Notes under the pieces: generated by a model
What the model was told of the DNA's origin: nothing
What the model saw: the letters and a program-made list of their open reading frames with translations, nothing else
Database searches by the model: none
Source of the DNA: Pseudomonadota bacterium
Lineage (GTDB): Bacteria > Bdellovibrionota_C > UBA2361 > OMIW01
Reading direction: 5' to 3'
DNA length: 7,300 nucleotides
Assembly: GCA_900299205.1 (NCBI GenBank)
Contig: OMIW01000031.1
Location: 1-7,300 of the forward strand
Made by a program: the position numbers and the translations under genes
Shown: piece by piece, positions 1-5,214 of the stretch
Layout of the letters: each line of letters starts with the position of its first letter
Position numbering within the stretch: the stretch's first letter is position 1

Positions 1-71
1 ATTCGAAAGGACGAGAAAAAATCCTCAAAATATGCATGATATTCCTCCGGTTTTTCCTCGTCCTTTCGAAT
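1..71. repeat. Long inverted repeat with 15-bp perfect arms, cut at window edge
   Basis: Bases 1-15 (ATTCGAAAGGACGAG) are the exact reverse complement of 57-71. Pairing continues inward after one mismatch (16/56) with five A:T pairs (17-21 with 51-55), so the stem covers about 21 positions. The loop holds a second small inverted repeat, AATAT (29-33) with ATATT (39-43) around GCATG. The left arm begins at base 1, so the repeat may extend beyond the window. It lies about 157 bases past the glpK stop and could be a transcription terminator for that minus-strand cluster or for a gene to the left, or one copy of a dispersed palindromic repeat. No T-run follows the right arm on the plus strand, and the minus-strand continuation is outside the window, so its function is undecided. 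Confidence 0.7.
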
Positions 72-228
72 CGAGTCTGTGCCAAAGTAGCGGCACCCTT
101 GCCTCGAACCCCCTTATTTCGCAGCCTCTAAGACCACATCTCTCAAAAAATGCGGTCCATTTAGTTATCTCTGAGGACGATATTGGACTGATTTCAGCAA
201 GACAATTCAGCGCACGGGTCAGTTTTTC
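72..228. other. Non-coding stretch downstream of glpK
   Basis: No gene is supported here; the only long open frame (32-562, plus strand) runs mostly antisense to glpK. One weak hairpin is visible, GACCACAT (132-139) with ATGCGGTC (150-157), eight pairs including one G-U or A-C position and a ten-base loop. No T-run follows on either strand, so it is not a convincing intrinsic terminator. A shorter GTGCC (79-83)/GGCAC (92-96) pairing is also present. Confidence 0.5.
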
Positions 229-1698
229 TCACGGCGAAACCCTCAAAGCCCGATGCACTTCATTCACCCATCCTTCGTACAGCGCGGTTGCTTGGTCTTC
301 CCCTATCCGAGGCTCGAAGGTTCGGTCGAATGGTGCGGGAGGGCGGTTGGAGGGGGATATTCCCTCTGCGAGGAGAGCGGCGCCACGAGACGTTGATTCA
401 CGGGCGGATGAGCGCTCGACGGGGGTTTGTACGATATCGGCAAGCGCCTGGCAGAACCAGTTGCTGATGGTCATCCCACCATCGACCCGCAGCGATGGAA
501 GTGAGCGGGGATTCCCCGATGGCATATCGTTGGCCATCGCAGTGATGAGGTCGCGGGTTTGATAGGCGCTGGCGAGGATGAGAGCAGTGAGGATCTCGGC
601 GCGTCCGGTGTCGGAGCTGAGGCCCGATAGTGCGCCCCGAACCTCAGGGTTCCAATAAGGAGCGCCGAGTCCGTGAAAGGCGGGGACGAAGAGGGGGGCG
701 CGTCGGTAATCGACGGATGATACAAGCTGTTCACACTCGTTGTAAGAGGCGATGATGCCGAGTTGGTCGCGAGCCCAGCGCAGCGCAGAACCCGCGACGA
801 AGCTGCTGCCCTCGATGGCGTAGGTAACCTTTCCCCCGAGCCGGTACGCGACCGTTGCAAGGAGGCGCGAGCGCGACATGACAGGCTCGGAGCCGGTGTT
901 GACGACCAAAAAGAGGCCCGTACCGTATGTGCACTTGGCAGAACCAGCAGCGAAACACTCTTGACCGATGAGCGCCGCCTGTTGATCTCCCGCGACTCCC
1001 CGGATTGGGGTTCCCGCGAGGATGGCGGGGGTGGTCGCGATGCCGAAATCGTCGTGGCTATCGCACACCTCGGGAAGGATGTTTGGGGGGATGGTGAAAA
1101 GGGCGCACAGCTCGCCATCCCAGTGTTGCCCGTGAATATTGAAGAGCATGGTGCGGGATGCATTGGTTGCATCGGTGGCGTGGATGGTACCTCCCGAAAG
1201 AAGGGAGATGAGATAGGTGTCGATAGTTCCAGCGCGCAGCTCGCCCCGCTCGGCTCGTGCGCGTGCTCCCGGCACGGTATCGAGGATCCACTGGATCTTG
1301 GTGGCGGAGAAATAGGGATCGAGGCAGAGACCCGTCTTGGCAAAGATGGTTGACTCGTGAGGAGCGAGAGCGGAGCAAAGGGAAGCGGTGCGACGATCGA
1401 GCCAAACGATTGCGGGGGATACGGGCTCTCCGGTACGCTTGTCCCAGAGTAAGACGGTTTCTCGTTGATTGGTTATCCCGATCGAGGTGATCGGGCCGGG
1501 ATGTGCTCCGAGGAGTTTGTCGATGAGCTCGAAGAGGGTGGTGGCGATCTCCACGGGAGAAAGCTCGACCCATCCATCGTGCGGCTGAGAGAGAGAAATC
1601 TCCCGTTGCTCCATCGCCAGCTCAACGCCATCGTGAGAGAAGAGCGAGACACGGGTGCTTGAGGTGCCCTGATCGATGACAAGGGAGCGGTAATCCAT
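229..1698 (-). CDS. glpK: Glycerol kinase (FGGY family)
   Basis: Phosphorylates glycerol with ATP to sn-glycerol 3-phosphate in the cytoplasm, feeding glycolysis and phospholipid synthesis. The 489 residues are close to the usual 495-505, with both FGGY actin-like domains present. Visible motifs in order: phosphate loop IDQGTSSTR (8-16), GITNQRE (74-80, with Arg79/Glu80 at the glycerol-binding positions), WLDRRT (99-104), DPYFSATKIQWILD (127-140, Tyr129 at the glycerol contact), TNASRTMLFNIH (178-189), GVAGDQQAALIGQ (234-246, Asp238 the expected catalytic base), TYGTG (257-261), FHGLGAPYW (341-349), YQTRD (379-383) and LRVDGGM (403-409). The ATG is preceded by AGGA seven bases upstream. It is the last gene of the minus-strand cluster, 102 bases after the DUF4380 gene. 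The Arg of the E. coli fructose-1,6-bisphosphate site (GTRIPIS) appears absent; the matching stretch reads AGTPIRG. Family assignment is firm; glycerol rather than another polyol is very likely from these motifs. Confidence 0.96.
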   Translation of the reverse strand: MDYRSLVIDQGTSSTRVSLFSHDGVELAMEQREISLSQPHDGWVELSPVEIATTLFELIDKLLGAHPGPITSIGITNQRETVLLWDKRTGEPVSPAIVWLDRRTASLCSALAPHESTIFAKTGLCLDPYFSATKIQWILDTVPGARARAERGELRAGTIDTYLISLLSGGTIHATDATNASRTMLFNIHGQHWDGELCALFTIPPNILPEVCDSHDDFGIATTPAILAGTPIRGVAGDQQAALIGQECFAAGSAKCTYGTGLFLVVNTGSEPVMSRSRLLATVAYRLGGKVTYAIEGSSFVAGSALRWARDQLGIIASYNECEQLVSSVDYRRAPLFVPAFHGLGAPYWNPEVRGALSGLSSDTGRAEILTALILASAYQTRDLITAMANDMPSGNPRSLPSLRVDGGMTISNWFCQALADIVQTPVERSSARESTSRGAALLAEGISPSNRPPAPFDRTFEPRIGEDQATALYEGWVNEVHRALRVSP

Positions 1699-1800
1699 CG
1701 GGAGTGTCCTGACGAGGAAATAGACTTAAAAGAATTGTCCGGCACACGCCGAGAGGCGTTTTGGCTCTTTACCGGCGAACTCTGAGATAAGCGCAAACAT
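1699..1800 (-). other. 102-base gap between DUF4380 gene and glpK, with small hairpin
   Basis: This is the only sizeable gap inside the minus-strand cluster. It contains a compact hairpin, ACGCC (1746-1750) and GGCGT (1755-1759) closed by a GAGA tetraloop on the plus strand. TTTT (1759-1762) follows on the plus strand only. Read in the direction of transcription (minus), no T-run follows at once, so it is not a good intrinsic terminator for the upstream genes. It could stabilise mRNA ends or attenuate, which is inference. I see no clear -35/-10 pair for glpK, so a separate glpK promoter is possible but not shown. The glpK ribosome binding site (AGGA) lies at the end nearest 1699. Confidence 0.35.
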
Positions 1801-2775
1801 CTATTGCGATGCGCGCTGGTGATCACTTACCACCTGTTTTGCGAGGGAGGCAACCTCTCCAATCGAATCCTCCGTGAATAGAGCTTTGCCGTGTTGCGTG
1901 GGAGCGAGGGGGATAATGCTCCACTGTTCCACTAACGTGGCGGTGTCACCGGGCGAAAGGTCGGTCAGAGCTCCAAGACTCTCGAGCTCGAGTATGCCAC
2001 CATCGGTGTATATTTCGGTCATTGAGCCGCGGTCGGGATATGATGCCGATGGATCGATCCGGAAAGAGATAACGAAAAGGAAATTGTCGACAACGGCAGC
2101 TGACCACGCATGGCTTCCTCCGTCGTAGCCCACTCCGATCTTCAGCGGAGCGGTTTTCTGGGGGGCCTGGCGAATGGCGATGGAGGTGGGGGCGATCGAC
2201 AGCCGGGTGTCGGTGAGGTCGGTATACGCCCAGAGGTTCAGACTCGCGGTGGGAAGGAGCTGTTCCTCGTGCAAACCCTTCGGGGGGAGGGGAAGGATGC
2301 CGATCGTTGATTCGGGAAACACCGTCAAGGCCCAGGGAGCCACGAGCATCGGGGCGCTTCCCCGATTAGTGATGCGGTGTGTGATCGTCGCGACTGAGGG
2401 GGTGTGAAATGAAATATCTATCTCTTTGACGAGATGCGAACTCGGTTCAGGTGCGCCTGTTGCGGTGATGCCTCGTTCGTGAGGCACTATCTGAATGGGA
2501 TCGTTATCGGGAGCATAGGTAATGGTGCGCTCCTCGGGGGCGCGCCACAGCCGATGCCCGCCATAAATTCGCCACTCGCTTCCTCCGCGGCTCCCGATCT
2601 CAGCGGGCATTTGCTTCAAAAGATTTTTTCCTCCGCGCATCTGAGCCGCGATAATCCGAGGACCGATCTCCGAGGGAACAAGAAGCTCCAACTCTGATGA
2701 TGCAACTGACCAGACGGTGCTCCAGCCACCAAGAGAGGTTTTCGACAGATTAACAGAGGGAGCAGTGTCGGACAT
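1801..2775 (-). CDS. DUF4380 family protein (mutarotase-like fold expected)
   Basis: A 324-residue protein matching the DUF4380 pattern as I recall it: EIGPRI (36-41), YGGHRLWRAPE (71-81), YAPDNDP (87-93), HRITNRG (133-139), APWALTVF (146-153), NLWAYTDLTDTR (180-191), KIGVGYDGG (212-220), YPDRGSMTEIYTDGG (246-260) and LELESLGAL (262-270), then a proline/glycine-bounded EQW (283-285). DUF4380 proteins are thought to share the beta-sandwich of aldose epimerases and may bind or epimerise carbohydrates, but no reaction is established. There is no signal peptide or membrane segment, so it is probably cytoplasmic. The start lies 14 bases after the mlaE stop, suggesting co-transcription. No strong Shine-Dalgarno is visible: the nearest candidate, AGG, lies about 15 bases upstream inside the end of mlaE. 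Expression may therefore rely on ribosomes arriving from mlaE. Confidence 0.85.
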   Translation of the reverse strand: MSDTAPSVNLSKTSLGGWSTVWSVASSELELLVPSEIGPRIIAAQMRGGKNLLKQMPAEIGSRGGSEWRIYGGHRLWRAPEERTITYAPDNDPIQIVPHERGITATGAPEPSSHLVKEIDISFHTPSVATITHRITNRGSAPMLVAPWALTVFPESTIGILPLPPKGLHEEQLLPTASLNLWAYTDLTDTRLSIAPTSIAIRQAPQKTAPLKIGVGYDGGSHAWSAAVVDNFLFVISFRIDPSASYPDRGSMTEIYTDGGILELESLGALTDLSPGDTATLVEQWSIIPLAPTQHGKALFTEDSIGEVASLAKQVVSDHQRASQ

Positions 2776-2789
2776 ATGAGTGGGTGCGC

Positions 2790-3551
2790 CTAAAGAAGCA
2801 GCAAGAATTTTGTTACAAAAAAATCAGCGATGAATACCCATACACAGCCGATCACAACGGCTGATGTGGTGGTTCTGCCGACTCCTTCGGTTCCTCCTCG
2901 GGCTCTCAGCCCCTGGAAGCACGCGACGGAAGCGACGATAAAGCCGAATACGCCACTTTTGATGAGGCTATCGAAGATATCGCGAATTAAGATCGTGTAA
3001 TAGAGTGACTGAAAATAAACGTGCGCTGAGACGTTTAGTTCGAAGACTGCGATCGCCAGCCCACCATATATGCCGGTGAGGTTTGCGAATACGACAAGGA
3101 GGGGGGTTGCGATTATTCCCGCGAGGACGCGGGGAGATACGAGCCGCGCAACGGGGTCGGCTCCGAGCGCTGTCATTGCATCGACCTGTTCGGTAACGAC
3201 CATCGAGGCGATCTCAGCGGCGATACCTGCCCCGACACGACCACACAGAACTACCGCGGTCAACATAGGGCCGAGTTCTCGGATGAACGCGAGCCCTGCA
3301 ACGTTACCGACGTAATGCTTCGCACCAAACCGTTCTAATCCGTACGCGGTCTGAAGGGCTAGGACCATGCCGGTAAAGAGCGCTGTCAGGGTCGATATTC
3401 CGAGTGAATTAACTCCGATGAAGACGACCTGTCGGCATACCTCGCGAGGGTTGACCTTGCCGGTGATGACGGCGCGAAGGGTCTCTATCTGGAGAAGGCC
3501 GAATGCTCCAAGTGATTGTACCCACGAGCGAGCGGTTTCAAAAAGTATCAC
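2790..3551 (-). CDS. mlaE: MlaE/YrbE-family ABC transporter permease (lipid transport)
   Basis: Inner-membrane permease of the MlaE family; members move phospholipids or other lipids between membranes with an MlaF-type ATPase and an MCE-domain (MlaD-type) protein. The 253 residues match the usual length of about 250-265. An amphipathic N-terminal helix (1-30) is followed by hydrophobic segments near 42-70, 85-118, 142-172 and 200-211, and a last one near 229-252. The family signature is clear: FIRELGPMLTAVVLCGRVGAG (89-109), AAEIASMVVTEQVDAMTALG (111-130), DPVARLVSPRVLA (132-144) and CFQGLRARGGTEGVGRTTTSAVV (211-233). The start codon is GTG and overlaps the stop of the upstream lipoprotein gene (GTGA), indicating translational coupling; GAGGAG lies nine bases upstream. 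No partner ATPase or MCE gene occurs in the window, so it may work with components encoded elsewhere. The family call is firm; the substrate is unknown. Confidence 0.95.
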   Translation of the reverse strand: MILFETARSWVQSLGAFGLLQIETLRAVITGKVNPREVCRQVVFIGVNSLGISTLTALFTGMVLALQTAYGLERFGAKHYVGNVAGLAFIRELGPMLTAVVLCGRVGAGIAAEIASMVVTEQVDAMTALGADPVARLVSPRVLAGIIATPLLVVFANLTGIYGGLAIAVFELNVSAHVYFQSLYYTILIRDIFDSLIKSGVFGFIVASVACFQGLRARGGTEGVGRTTTSAVVIGCVWVFIADFFVTKFLLLL

Positions 3552-4168
3552 GGCTGAGGACTCCTCGGATCGGAGGGATGAGTAGTGAGCGGGGATGGTT
3601 TGTCTGAGAGGGAGGCGGGGGGTGGAGAGCTGTTTTGATAATTAAACAGAAGATGCTCGAGAACGGGGGTCGCCCGCAAGGTAAGGTCACCGTTGCGCGT
3701 CGAGAATACGATGATGTCAGTGAGGCAATCAGAAGCTGCGAAAGAGACGATCCGAAGAAAAACAGGTTGTCGGTGCAAGCGGGCTGTGGCCTCCGTCACG
3801 GTATGAGCGACGCCGTTGAGCTCAATAGTGTTTCCTTTCGTGATCCTGACGTTGTCGAGACCACTGACGAGCAGTCGAGTGCCTGCAGAGGGACGGGGGT
3901 GCTTCACCATCCCGCAAGACTGAATCGTGACGACAAAGAGGGGTGCATCCGAAGGGGTGGTCTCACGGAGCTGATAGACGAATGGTGGAGTATCAGTGAT
4001 CGGTTCAAGATAAATTGGAGGGGCTGATAGTGGGTGATGGGCTGTGCCGTCGAGTGGCGACTTGGCTGTCTCTCGGGAAAGGGGCAGCGATTCCGTATTA
4101 ATTGCTGGCCCACAGCCGGCGAGGGCGATGAGGACACTGCCTATCATGCGGGCAAGGATTCGTCTCAT
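3548..4168 (-). CDS. Putative lipoprotein of unknown family, coupled to mlaE
   Basis: I do not recognise this family. From the ATG at 4168 the product is 206 residues and begins with a lipoprotein signal peptide: positive MRR, hydrophobic ILARMIGSVLIALAG, and lipobox LAGC with the acylated Cys at 19. Residue 20 is Gly rather than Asp, which in enterics would favour outer-membrane sorting. The mature part has a Pro/Ser-rich stretch (20-75), a core predicted to be beta-rich (75-175; segments PLFVVTIQ, TRLLVSGLDNVRI, VFLRIVSFA, DIIVFST) with two cysteines (85 and 148) that could form a disulfide, and a low-complexity Pro/Ser tail (181-206) that overlaps the mlaE start. The frame stays open upstream to 4438, but the lipobox fixes the start. 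AGGTAA (complement of 4177-4182) sits eight bases before the ATG. It is the first gene of the cluster and is coupled to mlaE, so a periplasmic role beside the permease is plausible but inferred. Confidence 0.82.
   Translation of the reverse strand: MRRILARMIGSVLIALAGCGPAINTESLPLSRETAKSPLDGTAHHPLSAPPIYLEPITDTPPFVYQLRETTPSDAPLFVVTIQSCGMVKHPRPSAGTRLLVSGLDNVRITKGNTIELNGVAHTVTEATARLHRQPVFLRIVSFAASDCLTDIIVFSTRNGDLTLRATPVLEHLLFNYQNSSPPPASLSDKPSPLTTHPSDPRSPQP
3561..3566 (-). promoter_or_regulatory. Ribosome binding site of mlaE, partly self-paired
   Basis: Reading the minus strand, GAGGAG precedes the GTG start by nine bases and supports that non-ATG start. It lies inside GAGGAGTCCTC, which can fold as a four-pair hairpin (GAGG/CCTC). 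Ribosomes translating the end of the lipoprotein gene would open it. That would fit coupled translation of the two genes, but the hairpin is short and the effect is inference. Confidence 0.5.
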
Positions 4169-4278
4169 GAATTTAGTTACCTGAATTGTGGTCGTCGCTT
4201 CGACGTCATGATCGAACCGCTCGCCGGCCCTTTGCATCCGAATGAGAGCCAAACCGACTAATGCCCCCCCTCTGACTG

Positions 4279-4311
4279 CACGACCCGCTTGCTCGTGCCC
4301 CCCCGACACGA
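4279..4311. repeat. Three CACGA half-sites, alternating orientation, 14-base period
   Basis: CACGA at 4279-4283, its complement TCGTG at 4293-4297 and CACGA again at 4307-4311, with exactly nine bases in each gap. The first pair extends to six bases (GCACGA 4278-4283 with TCGTGC 4293-4298). In DNA this could be an operator with two overlapping palindromes sharing the middle half-site; in RNA it gives two mutually exclusive hairpins. The location between divergent genes suits a regulator site. No known regulator is recognised. Confidence 0.4.
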
Positions 4312-4406
4312 AGGTTCCCAGTGGCGGGAGAGGTCCGAAGTGGGTTACACAATACTGTGGGGCGGTGGTTGCGTAAAGGGCGAACGGGTATGTCGAGCTG
4401 AAGGGT

Positions 4407-4420
4407 TTGACTGAGGTCAA
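4407..4420. promoter_or_regulatory. TTGAC-N4-GTCAA inverted repeat before ftsE
   Basis: Perfect five-base arms (4407-4411 and 4416-4420) around TGAG, ending seven bases before the ftsE Shine-Dalgarno. It could be a small operator or a hairpin in the ftsE leader. The left arm also contains an in-frame TTG that could be misread as the ftsE start. The repeat is short enough that chance is a serious alternative. Confidence 0.3.
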
Positions 4421-4427
4421 TTTAATC

Positions 4428-4432
4428 GGAGG
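4428..4432 (+). promoter_or_regulatory. Ribosome binding site that sets the ftsE start
   Basis: GGAGG followed by GGGC and then ATG at 4437. It favours this ATG over the in-frame TTG at 4407. The protein from this ATG begins MIRF, the usual first residues of FtsE. The spacing (4 bases) is short but usable because the G-run gives alternative registers. Confidence 0.75.
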
Positions 4433-4436
4433 GGGC

Positions 4437-5183
4437 ATGATTCGGTTTCATAGGGCGCATAAGACATACCCCCCCCATCAGATAGCACTCCGCGGGGTGT
4501 CAACCGTGATCGATAAGGGTGAATTCGTGTTTGTTGCGGGGGCGAGCGGGGCAGGAAAGTCGACCCTGCTTCGGCTTGGATACGGTGCGGAGCGGGCCAC
4601 TCAGGGAGAGGTGGTCGTTGCAGGCCGAACCATCAATCAGCTGGATCGGGAGGGAGTCGCTTCGCTGCGGCGCGAGGTGGGGATAATTTTTCAGGATTAC
4701 AAGCTGTTGGCGAGTCGATCGGTACTCGAGAATGTCGCTTTTCCCCTCGAGGTTCGGGGTATCGGCCGCGAGGAGCGGTCCGAGCGGGCGCTCCTGATTC
4801 TTAAAACGGTAGGGCTCGGGGATAAGGCCCACGTTCCGCCGATGACCCTATCGGGGGGTGAGCAGCAACGGGTGGCGGTTGCGCGGGCTCTGGTGCACCA
4901 ACCCCGTATTATCTTCGCCGATGAGCCGACGGGAAATCTCGATCGGGACATGGCAAACCTTGTCTTCGATCTTCTTGTAGAGGCGAATCTTGCAGGGGTC
5001 ACCGTGGTAGTTGCAACCCACAGCCTATCGATAATCGACAAGCTAAATAAGCGAACACTGGTGCTGGACCGGGGGCAGATCATTGGCGACTATCTGGATC
5101 CGCGTCGAGGGGTAACGCGTGAATCACGAGCCTCCTCGGGAATGGGGGAGCCTCAAGAGGTGGGGACAACAGCCGCAGTATAG
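4437..5183 (+). CDS. ftsE: Cell division ATP-binding protein FtsE
   Basis: ATPase of the FtsEX complex, which couples ATP hydrolysis at the division site to activation of septal peptidoglycan hydrolases through FtsX and an EnvC-type partner. It is cytoplasmic and bound to FtsX at the inner membrane. From the ATG at 4437 it has 248 residues. Visible motifs: aromatic Tyr11 region KTYP, Walker A GASGAGKST (35-43), Q-loop FQDYKLL (85-91), signature LSGGEQQR (138-145), Walker B IIFADEP (158-164), D-loop GNLD (166-169) and switch His195. The KTYP, FQDYKLL and LSGGEQQRVAVARALV motifs are typical of FtsE rather than lipoprotein exporters. The Walker A has Ala36 where Pro is common. It is about 25 residues longer than E. 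coli FtsE, from a low-complexity C-terminal tail (about 215-248). An eight-C run (4469-4476) lies early in the gene. ftsX begins 31 bases downstream. Confidence 0.95.
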   Translation: MIRFHRAHKTYPPHQIALRGVSTVIDKGEFVFVAGASGAGKSTLLRLGYGAERATQGEVVVAGRTINQLDREGVASLRREVGIIFQDYKLLASRSVLENVAFPLEVRGIGREERSERALLILKTVGLGDKAHVPPMTLSGGEQQRVAVARALVHQPRIIFADEPTGNLDRDMANLVFDLLVEANLAGVTVVVATHSLSIIDKLNKRTLVLDRGQIIGDYLDPRRGVTRESRASSGMGEPQEVGTTAAV

Positions 5184-5214
5184 TGGACATCGGGGCACTT
5201 GACGGGGAGAGACG

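Larger units (their letters stand above)
4169..4436. promoter_or_regulatory. Divergent regulatory region between the lipoprotein-mlaE cluster and ftsE
   Basis: These 268 bases lie between divergent genes and should hold promoters for both directions. I found no convincing sigma-70 -35/-10 pair on either strand, so promoter positions are not called. Contents seen: the lipoprotein ribosome binding site (4177-4182), a TTCGA/TCGAA inverted repeat (4199-4203, 4212-4216), two seven-C tracts (4264-4270, 4298-4304), three evenly spaced CACGA half-sites (4279-4311), and a TTGAC/GTCAA inverted repeat (4407-4420). A minus-strand reading frame stays open through the region as an upstream extension of the lipoprotein frame, but it lacks family features and is probably chance. 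Confidence 0.55.

Noticed and set aside
71-125. tRNA-like element on the minus strand (GGGGGTTCGAGG resembling a T-arm)
   Set aside because: The T-stem cannot close (GGGGG is not matched by a C-run after the loop), and no acceptor stem, D-arm or anticodon arm can be built around it.
32-562. 176-codon plus-strand open frame
   Set aside because: Most of it is antisense to the 3' end of glpK, no ribosome binding site or family motif is visible, and its composition is that of a shadow frame.
471-1343. 290-codon minus-strand open frame inside glpK
   Set aside because: It overlaps the clearly conserved glycerol kinase frame on the same strand, and its Ser/Pro-rich composition is typical of an out-of-frame reading.
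763-1353. 196-codon plus-strand open frame opposite glpK
   Set aside because: It is fully antisense to conserved glycerol kinase motifs and shows no recognisable domain.
1746-1762. Intrinsic terminator
   Set aside because: The stem has only five pairs and the T-run follows it on the plus strand, where no gene is being transcribed; in the sense of the cluster no T-run follows directly.
4407-4436. TTG at 4407 as the ftsE start
   Set aside because: The ATG at 4437 follows GGAGG and gives the family-typical MIRF start. The ten extra residues match nothing expected and the TTG lies in an inverted repeat.
4169-4438. Upstream extension of the lipoprotein frame (90 more codons)
   Set aside because: It would bury the signal peptide and lipobox in the middle of the protein. 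The ATG at 4168 has a positive N-terminus, a correctly spaced lipobox and a ribosome binding site.
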